Assembly (NCBI GenBank): GCA_020284085.1
Contig: JACEVL010000209.1
Location: 103,501-167,500, forward strand
DNA: 64,000 bases
Direction of reading: 5' to 3'
Source: Aporrectodea caliginosa
Taxonomy: Eukaryota; Annelida; Clitellata; Crassiclitellata; Lumbricidae
Shown: in pieces, positions 57,215 to 64,000 of the stretch
Position numbering within the stretch: position 1 is the stretch's first letter
How the letters are laid out: the number at the start of each line of letters is the position of its first letter
The notes under the pieces: model-generated
Database searches by the model: none
Told to the model about the DNA's origin: nothing
The model's input: the letters and a program-made list of their open reading frames with translations, nothing else
Translations under genes and position numbers: made by a program

Positions 57215-58054
57215 GGAATGGTTGAAGTTGACATTGGAGGAGGAACTTGGTCACCACCGTTTTGTGGGGAAGGTTCCGCCCTTATAATTATGTAGGCTAG
57301 GCCTATATATCAGACCTCACAAAGGTGCTTAAACGTGACAAAATAGGCTATAATTTATGCAGACGAAGGAATGTTTGGATGGATGCATACATGCTGAGTT
57401 TGTGGAGGGTCAACAAAACTGAAGAGTCTGCAGAAAATACTTTAAATCAGTTCTTACTCAAAAATATACTTACTTACTTACTTACATACGTACGTACTTA
57501 CTTACTTATTTCCAAGACTATTAATTTTTCATGAATGTAATCTGATTACGGCCTGCTTTTTTCTGGCAGGCCATACCTAATTCTAGAACTGTTCCTTGTA
57601 CATGAGCTTAATTGGGCCAAACCAATACATCCTGAATCTGAAGCGCCTATGAAGTATGAACCACTGAAGCTTATTGCCACCTAGTGAATAATCAGAAGAC
57701 TTTGGAAATAAATGGCCCACGAAATCAGAACCATTGCCTTCTGCATAGCCTACTGTCAGTATATATACAGAAAGCAATGACAGAAGCATCTACAGATTCT
57801 ACACTAAGCGTCCCAATAAAAAAATAATTATTATCAACGTGCTCGGTGGCAATCGTGATGTGGAACGCTAACGCTTTAAGTCACTGAGTGGTCCTAGATC
57901 AACTCTGGTAGATAAATGCAGTTTCCGTGTTGTCTCCAGTTATCTCTGTAAGGCGATGGTCAAGGCCATTTAAGAAAACCCAAGAGAGTTTCGAAGGCCA
58001 ACTGTACGAAGCAGTATACACGGGTTGAATAACAATGTAGGGTAATTGGCAGTG
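57215..58054. repeat. Intergenic stretch with ACTT microsatellite
   Basis: ACTT/ACGT repeats at 57465-57506. The rest shows no recognised gene. Confidence 0.5.
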
Positions 58055-58200
58055 CTAGCTGTGAACTGCTTTTGCAGCGGCAGCACCTGCTGTCTCGCCA
58101 GTTCTGGGACGATTAGACCGGGTCAAGGTGTTAATGACAGTGACGCCCAACGCCAGGCAATTTCCACTCTTCCAATGGACAAGAGTAAAGCCGTCACCTC
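58055..58200 (-). pseudogene. Fragment of a retroelement-associated protein domain
   Basis: Minus-strand frame GGDGFTLVHWKSGNCLALGV then TVINTLTRSNRPRTGETAGA and AAAKAVHS, then stop. From memory this follows the pattern DG.TL.PW..G..L.WD.T..DT.A.S.......AGAAA that is very common at the C-terminus of uncharacterised, reverse-transcriptase-associated proteins of invertebrates. The usual Trp-Asp is replaced by Leu-Gly. It is bordered upstream by a TTC microsatellite. A CTTCCAG/GAGG acceptor-like site sits at the border, but I take this as chance. Confidence 0.5.
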
Positions 58201-58202
58201 CT

Positions 58203-58215
58203 GGAAGAGGAAGAA

Positions 58216-58250
<35 letters not shown>

Positions 58251-58385
58251 AGAAGAAGAAGAAGAAGAAGAAAAAGAAGAAGAAGAAGAACAACAACAAC
58301 AACAACAACCACAACAACAACAACAACAACAATAACAATAACAATAACAACAAGAAAAACAACAGCAACAACAACAACAAAGACT
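58203..58385. repeat. AAG then AAC trinucleotide microsatellite
   Basis: About 28 GAA/AAG units followed by AAC units with interruptions. It generates Lys-, Asn- and Leu-homopolymer ORFs that are not genes. Confidence 0.95.
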
Positions 58386-58904
58386 TAAAGTAGCCTATAA
58401 AGCATGATTCAACTCTTAAATTTTTTCCTGAAAGTTGCGACAGAAAGTTTCTGTCACGGGTCTCTGCTCGCTACAGGCATTATTGTCTGTTGTTTTCGCT
58501 TGATGGCGTCGTAAATCGGTCACTGCAGCTGGGACCAACGAAATCACGAATTCAGAATCGTTTTCACCAACAACGCCTCCAGCTGCAGCAGCAGGAAGAA
58601 CAACAGTCGTCCTATCATCTGCCGCATCTGCACAACCATCGCCGTCCCAATCATCACCACTGCCACCAAATGCACCACCACTAGGGGCCCATCACCAACA
58701 CGATAACCACCACCATCACCACCACGATCTATTCCGCTGCAATAACTTCCCTCGATTTAAGTTTTAGTCTAAATGTTTTTAAACATAGGCCTACACGATG
58801 CCTAGAACCGCTCTGCCTTCCGCTACTAAGAAACCCAAACGTCTTAAGGAAAGATCGATCTCCGTGTGCTTCAGCGCCCTGTTTCAGTGCATATTGTAAC
58901 GGAT
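58386..58904. other. Intergenic stretch, no gene recognised
   Basis: A CAGCAG/CACCAC-rich patch at 58565-58725 encodes Gln/His-rich sequence on the plus strand without support for a gene. Confidence 0.35.
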
Positions 58905-59022
58905 TTGGACTACTGGGACAATCTACTTTCAATGTTATTGGAAACTAACATTGAAAGTAGACTATTACCTGGGACAAATCACCAAAACTACTGGGGCAAA
59001 TACTTAAACTACTGGGACATTT
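58905..59022. repeat. Two adjacent perfect hairpins
   Basis: TCTACTTTCAATGTTA (58922-58937) pairs with 58946-58961 over 16 bp with an 8-base loop. CTACTGGGACA pairs with TGTCCCAGTAG (58999-59022) with a 2-base loop. The motif ACTACTGGGACA also occurs at 58908 and, altered, at 58987, so the two hairpins are related parts of one repeat. Confidence 0.75.
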
Positions 59023-59256
59023 GTCCCAGTAGCTACACAGTTAAAATATGCACTGCTGTGATAGTTATAGATAGATAGATATTCATGACAACTGACTTTT
59101 TTCGAACATAAACGCTGCATCTCACATTTATTTAGCAAATTAGTTTGCTAATTACAATTGCACCGGTTTTACAGAACATAGCTAGGTCTACACCACGAAC
59201 ACACTGGAAAACACGAATATCTCTGACTATCAATACAAATTCAGAGCAAACTTCGT

Positions 59257-59480
59257 TTACAATACAATACAATACAATTAGACATTTATAACGCGCTTTA
59301 ACAAGACAAGTCTTGCACGAGAGCGCGTTGCGCTGTGTTCTTAGTCATAGTATAATGAGAATAGATAAGTTTTTAATTTTGATTTAAATTGAGTAGCAGA
59401 TGAACATTGACGGATTGTACCTGGAAAACTGTTCCCTAGGAATGAATTCGCTGTACTTTAAATAAATTAACGTTCGATGT
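59257..59480 (-). mobile_element. Retroposon fragment with TTGTA tail
   Basis: TACAA repeats (59257-59279), then ACATTTATAACGCGCTTTAA and TTCTTAGTCATAGTATAATG. It is the second copy of the sequence at 5529-5690 and 40515-40640. Confidence 0.5.
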
Positions 59481-59576
59481 AAACATTAAACACGCTTAAA
59501 TTAACTATAGGTGAAGCCATACGTATATATGCCCTGGTAGCGCATAACCCAGTGGGTCTTTAGTACATACTTAAGG

Positions 59577-59728
59577 ATCCTGAGTGGCCGAGTGGGTTGG
59601 TTCCCGCCCCGGGTTCGCTTCCCGGTCGGGTCGGTTTATCAGAGATTAATTTCTCGGATCTTTACTGCGGGTGGCTCGGTCGCATTATAAACGTGGAGTA
59701 CAATACAACACACAACACAACAAAATAT
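59577..59728 (+). mobile_element. tRNA-derived SINE-B
   Basis: Head with A box TGGCCGAGTGG (59585-59595) and B box GGTTCGCTTCC (59612-59622), the class II (Leu/Ser-like) pattern GAGTGGCCGAGTGG. A short body follows (CGGATCTTTACTGCGGGTGG) and it ends TAAACGTGGAGTACAATACA plus CACAA repeats. It is too degenerate outside the boxes to fold as a tRNA gene. Confidence 0.75.
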
Positions 59729-59731
59729 ACT

Positions 59732-59962
59732 GGGGCGCGGTGGTATAGGGGTATGTTCGGTGCCTTGCAGCCGTAGGGTTGCGGGTTCGAATCCACCTCA
59801 AAGCCGCCGCGTCGGGACCCTGGGCAAGTCCTTCACTCGCAATTGCTCATGCGCTTCGGCGTGAAACTCCGATTCAGCGTTCGCGCAGTAGTCGGGAGCG
59901 CCTCTGAATGGGAAATCTGGTAGGGGCGCTATAACAAGTGTTCAAATACAATACAATACATA
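59732..59962 (+). mobile_element. SINE-A, full copy
   Basis: Head GGGGCGCGGTGGTATAGGGG, B box GGTTCGAATCC (59784-59794, perfect), body GACTTGCCC-complement/CTCATGCGCTTCGGCGTG, end GGGGCGCTATAACAAGTGTT and TACAA repeats. Best-preserved copy in the window. Confidence 0.88.
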
Positions 59963-60036
59963 CATATATTATACATAATACACAAATGACCACACCTTAA
60001 ACATTTCTTTCAGAACTATTCCCAGTTATTCGTAAC

Positions 60037-60042
60037 TTTATT
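60037..60042 (-). terminator. Poly(A) signal of the TNF-like gene
   Basis: AATAAA on the minus strand, 240 bp past the TNF stop codon. No nearer signal is seen. Confidence 0.5.
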
Positions 60043-60281
60043 CTACGTCTTGAAATGTTCAACTGTTTGCTGAGAGACGATTATTTCTTACAAATCGTCT
60101 TCCAACAGCACCCTCTGTGGCTCTGTGCGGCAGAATTTTGTTGTACGTGTTCTGCATTAACAGTTACGGTTCAAGACGCTTAGCAAATCTGAAAGTCTCG
60201 CAAGCGTTCACGCGACGGTGGCGTTTCAGAAATGTCGACTATATCACTGAGAAAGTATACTCAGGAGTCAGATAGGGCTTT

Positions 60282-60706
60282 TCAGACTTTGTACAGACCA
60301 AATGACGAAATGGCGTTATCCCGTATCACCAGTCTGGATGGTTTAGCATTGACGGTCAGTCTGTCTCCCTCTCGGAGACGGACGATGGTCAGTGTCCGGC
60401 TGTTGTAGGATGGGGTTCCAGGTCCCACACCCGGATGGTTCGGCTGGATGGCTCGCGTATCCTTTGCGATCGTTTCCGTTGTCTGGACGCCCTTCGTGAT
60501 TTTGGCGCGGATTTCCTGACCCAGCACGGTTGGGCGTGTTGGGTCCTTGGGGTTTTCCCAGTTGAAGGCCAGGTGACTGTAGACAAGGTAGAGGCCACCC
60601 TGACTAACGATCACTTCTCCCGTGGAGTCGTCGTAGCTGAGGCAGGGCCACTTGTAGGCCACGTTACTACCATCGGTGCCCCATCCACGAAGGGCAGTGT
60701 AATTAT
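60282..60706 (-). CDS. TNF-superfamily ligand, last coding exon
   Basis: The exon encodes about 141 residues from DNYTALRGWGTDG to the C-terminus SSFGLYKV and a TGA at 60284-60282. The TNF homology domain is clear: the LRGW region for the first conserved Trp, then EVIVSQGGLYLVYSH (the TNF family signature with G-L-Y), TLTIVRLREGDRLTV, and the final FGLYKV equivalent to FGAFKL. Such ligands are secreted or type II membrane trimers that bind TNF receptors. The exon begins after ACAACAG (AG at 60708-60707) in phase 1. The frame also runs on into the upstream ATG repeat, but that part is intron. The subfamily cannot be told. Confidence 0.88.
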
Positions 60707-60717
60707 CTGTTGTAACA

Positions 60718-61012
<295 letters not shown>

Positions 61013-61761
61013 TCGTCGTTGTCAGCATCGTCGCTCTCACATTAATCGCAACATGGAATACATCCTAATGAAGCAGAAACGAATCAAGATAACATCAAAA
61101 TTCATATCTGCCTCTATTATCATCATCATCATCGTCGTCGTCGTCAGGCATCATCATTAGCTATTTGAGTTTGTCATCGTCTGTCCTTAAAGGAATGTCC
61201 TGCTCAAGGCCGTAGCCAGGATTTTGTTTCGGGGGTGTTTACTCGTTCTTGAACAATCCGACAAGCAACCAGGTCAACCGTCTATAGGGGGTTTGGAGGA
61301 GCGCTGAGAGCTTTCAAAGCACTGTAGAGCTGCATCATCTAAGTTCACATGAGTGCTCTTAGTTCTTACACCATATACGTTAGTAAATGCAATATTTATA
61401 TTATACTTTTTTAATTTCGGGGGTGTTTAAACACCCAAAACACACCCCGAAATATGGTCCTGCTGCTCTTGTCGGATTTGCAGTTGGGCGATGGGTCACA
61501 TCTTACATCCAAATACAATACCAATACAATATTCATATTGTCAGTCCCAATCTGACGCTCTCCGCACGCCCATCCTCACCAATCAATCGCTCAACAGCGT
61601 CAGATGAAGTGAGATACGTGTAGCAGACTACGACTGATGAGACAGAGACAGACAAACAGACAGACACAGACATACAGAGTCTGACAGACACCGACAGACA
61701 CTGAAAGACAAACAGACAGACAGACAGACACAGGCAGACAGACAGAATCAACTGTCTCTAC
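61013..61761 (-). other. Putative TNF intron, with CAGACA repeats
   Basis: A second short ATC run lies at 61118-61144 and an imperfect CAGA/GACA run at 61629-61745. GGGGGTGTTT occurs twice (61231, 61420). No other coding sequence seen. Confidence 0.45.
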
Positions 61762-61866
61762 CTGACTGTGTCGTCATCGCTGGGTCCTTGTAGAGAAAGA
61801 ACAATGCACCGCATGGATCTTGTCTCACAGCAGCTTTTGACGTTTCCTGACCACCGCTGATGTTTC
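61762..61866 (-). CDS. TNF-like gene, probable preceding exon
   Basis: A 105-base segment bounded by TTTGCGATAG (acceptor) and CAG/GTAGAGAC (donor), open in the frame required by the next exon: phase 1 in, phase 1 out. It encodes NISGGQETSKAAVRQDPCGA then LFFLYKDPAMTTQS, joining to DNYTALRGW. KAAVRQDP lies about 33 residues before the conserved Trp, where strand A of the TNF domain (AAH-type motif) is expected. The phases and distance fit, but the family similarity of this short piece is weak, so this is an inference. Confidence 0.5.
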
Positions 61867-62821
61867 CTATCGCAAACAAATATCAGTCATTTATTACTTA
61901 GGTACAAACGGATTTCCAATCTAAGCTCATTTTTATGATGCATGTATGCTTCGTCTGGGCAGATAAGTCAGAACGACTCAGCCTATGGTTATACAGTCCA
62001 TTGTACTGGTGGATCTGTAAACAAAATAAACAAATAAACCATCGGAATCTTCGCAGGATGACTTTGTCTAACAGAGTTGCTTGGATACTATAGTGATTCA
62101 ATACCTGTTAAATCAGATTCGTATAATCTCAGACATAAAGACCAGGTGCGGTTAGAGGAGAAAGGGCAATTCACCCTCACTGATCCCCCTCATAGGGAGC
62201 TCCTATTCAGAAGTTTTCTGACTTCATCCAACCACAAGTCACGCCGTATGAATCGAAGTCCTCTAAAAGCCTCTTCCTCATTCTTCCTCCTTTCGCTTTC
62301 TCTGCTTCCATTTCTTTTCCATCTCCGCCGTCATCGTTTTTCAGTCGCCTTTATCAATCAGATTCGTTCATCGTAATTATTGAAACAGCAAAGAGTATAG
62401 GGTTACTATTATTAGAACAGTAATTGAAATTCTAAAGTAATTTATTATGGTAATTATATTTTACAGTGCTTTTTTTCTAGAAAAACAGGTTCCGGAACTC
62501 AACAAATTCAGAACAGTTATAGGGGCATATCTTATGGTAATATTTCTATTTCATATAATATCGATATCAATAACCACTGAAAGCACTCAGATTAAATAAA
62601 AATATCTAAATAATTTACAAAAATTTTAATGAAAAATTTAAATTAGTTAAATTATTTTTTAACAACTGAGAAAGGTCCCGGAACGGCGTTCCGGACCGTT
62701 CCGGCTGAAAAAAGCACTGATATTTTATAAGCTTAAAGACTTGACGTCACGATACACATAACTTTTCATAAACGTAGCTGATCAAGCAGATGATTTAGTA
62801 ATGATATGAATGGTTTCTTAC
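61867..62821. other. Putative TNF intron
   Basis: AT-rich, no recognised gene. AGGTTCCGGAACTCAAC (62489) and GTCCCGGAACGGCGTTCCGG (62674) are related GC-rich palindromic pieces in AT-rich surroundings, possibly the ends of a small element at about 62470-62715. Confidence 0.35.
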
Positions 62822-62870
62822 TTTGGTTAGGAGTGGCTGGCAGTTGCTTAGATATTGTTTCTCTGGTCAT
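62822..62870 (-). CDS. TNF-like gene, possible small exon
   Basis: 49 bases between a good acceptor (TGTCTGTGTTTTGCTAG) and donor GTAAGAAACC. The frame ATGACCAGAGAAACAATATC reads MTRETISKQLPATPNQ and ends with one base, which completes the Arg codon with GA of the exon at 61866. Phase 1 agrees. Such small stalk-type exons are common between the membrane and TNF domains. There is no independent support. Confidence 0.35.
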
Positions 62871-63284
62871 CTAGCAAAACACAGACACAAAATACAAATC
62901 GCTGTCATTAATTTTTTTATGACTAGTTGTAGGCCTACTAGACTGCCCAAGCAAACCGTCTTCGATAGCATAAATAATAATTATTCCTTTGCCTGAAGAA
63001 GAAGTATAATTTATATACTCCAAAAATAAGCTTGACACATAAAAATTACCCAGGTAAGAGGTTTATACCGAAAGATAACTGGGAAATAATTCTAATTGTA
63101 TACTTCTGTTGAAATCGCATATTTGCGTAGCGCCCCATCAAGAATAACCCTCGGATACTCTCCAAATCTGACGTAGCAAAGCCATATTCGTACAAAATAT
63201 TGTGACAACATTTAGGGAAAACGAAAGCAGACTAAGGCAGTTCATGTATGCTGGTAATGGATACCCATTCATTTAATTCATTTC
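62871..63284. other. Stretch without recognised gene
   Basis: TGTAGGCCTACTAG at 62928. GCGTAGCGCCCCATCAAG (63125) is a short piece of SINE-type 3' end on the minus strand. The transmembrane exon expected for a TNF ligand is not evident here. Confidence 0.35.
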
Positions 63285-63475
63285 AGATATTTATATAGCA
63301 TCCCTTCAAGATTTCTACTCAGAGGCGCTCCCGACAACTGCGTGTGCACTGAATCAGTTTCACGCCGAAGCGCATGAGCAATTTTAGTGAAGGACTTGCC
63401 CAGGGTCCCTACGCTAAGATAAGAGGCAGATTCGAAAGCATAACTGGCTGCAAGGCGGCAAACATACCCCTTGAG
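63285..63475 (-). mobile_element. SINE-A, worn copy
   Basis: Plus-strand order ATTTATATAGCATCCCTTCA, CAGAGGCGCTCCCGACAACT, CACGCCGAAGCGCATGAGCA, GACTTGCCCAGGGTCCCTAC, then AGATTCGAAAGC where the B box was, and CTGCAAGGCGGCAAACATAC. Body and head are recognisable with many changes. Confidence 0.75.
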
Positions 63476-63613
63476 GTAGAAAAGCTTGCTTATGGTTCGA
63501 TGAAATCAGATCAGTTGAAACTATTCTGTTACTTCTGTTGTGTGCATCTTCACCAGTGCAGGACACAGTAATTTTATAAACTATGACCGTCAGCTAAGAT
63601 AAGATGCAGACTC

Positions 63614-64000
63614 TTAAGGCAGTTTATCTGCATGGTTATGTGGCCCACTGGCCCAAAGTTATGCTAGTAGCCGTTAAGGTACTTATCACAGCTGTTAAGT
63701 ACTTCTAATTGTAATAATAATAATAATAATAATAATAACAGTAATGATAATAATAATAATAAGAATACGGGTTCGACAATCGTTATATGGCGCCGTAACT
63801 GTGCAGCCATGCCGTTACAAGGGCGCCTCACAGTCAACTAAACTATTATTGTTCAGTCGCTGGGTGTCGTATGACTAATGCTTTAACGTCCTCTTGCCGT
63901 TGGTGAGCTGTGTTTTCTACAGTAGCCATTCGAAGTTAAATTGCCTCCTTTCACTTTTAAGGCAGTTTATCTGCATGGTTATGTGACACACTGGCCCAAA
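63614..64000. repeat. 44-bp direct repeats and AAT microsatellite
   Basis: TTAAGGCAGTTTATCTGCAT and the following TGGTTATGTG..CACTGGCCCAAA occur at 63614-63657 and 63957-64000 with 2-3 differences, 343 bp apart. An AAT run (63711-63764) and a fragment GGGTTCGACAATCGTTATATGGCGCC (63768, B-box-like then SINE-like) lie between. The second copy is cut by the window end, so the repeat may be longer. Confidence 0.6.

Noticed and set aside
57583..57789. Minus-strand 68-aa ORF with a signal-peptide-like start (MLLSLLSVYILTVGYA)
   Set aside because: No motif, no splice or promoter context and a short length. It could be chance or a repeat fragment.
58055..58200. Terminal exon of a host gene
   Set aside because: The acceptor looks good only because a TTC microsatellite precedes it, and the protein matches a repeat-associated family.
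59577..59962. Functional tRNA genes at the A/B box pairs
   Set aside because: The boxes belong to SINE heads. The flanks do not give a complete acceptor stem, and each continues into a SINE body and tail.

Overview
This window is animal nuclear DNA and almost all of it is repeats. There are no bacterial gene features. It carries several CR1/Jockey-type LINEs, tRNA-derived SINEs with pentanucleotide tails, MITEs, trinucleotide microsatellites and, near the right end, exons of a TNF-superfamily ligand. The palindrome TAGGCCTA and the SINE ends (GCGCTATAAATG plus TACAA-type tails) suggest a marine invertebrate. I cannot name the species, and the phylum is only a guess.

Layout. 1-3948: a nearly complete LINE (end of ORF1, intact ORF2, 3' tail). 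3949-42214: a very large palindrome-like structure. Two inverted arms of about 2.7 kb (3949-6720 and 39541-42214) enclose about 33 kb. The left and middle parts are a tandem array of a composite repeat in plus orientation (about 5.7-34.7 kb), made of A units with a 430-bp core and shorter B half-units. Mean spacings are about 0.70, 0.86 and 1.44 kb. Two LINEs are inserted in this array (12705-16173 on the minus strand; 23467-27486 on the plus strand, itself broken by another transposon). The centre holds a 32-bp satellite built of two palindromes (34754-37620) and an inverted pair of TTGCTAAGG-type minisatellites (38095-39140). To the right of the second arm the same composite array resumes in minus orientation (42356-47060) and decays into a purine-rich minisatellite (47061-48700).

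48.7-64 kb: more ordinary intergenic or intronic DNA. It holds a hAT-like MITE nested in another element, a decayed minus-strand LINE (50640-53790), several SINEs, a CRE-plus-ATGGCG promoter-like site with a strong splice donor (55797-55880) and the minus-strand TNF-like gene (exons at 60282-60706, and probably 61762-61866 and 62822-62870; its 5' part lies beyond the window).

Function. The LINE ORFs encode endonuclease and reverse transcriptase, which probably also mobilise the SINEs. The TNF exon is the only convincing host protein-coding sequence. The composite array shows no coding constraint. It does carry, unit after unit, polypyrimidine tracts ending in an AG (3'-splice-site-like) and CTAG/GTTAGT donor-like sites. 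The inverted arms carry a CRE-type hairpin followed by a first-exon-like segment ending in a donor. A spliced non-coding tandem-exon locus is therefore a hypothesis worth testing, not a demonstrated system.
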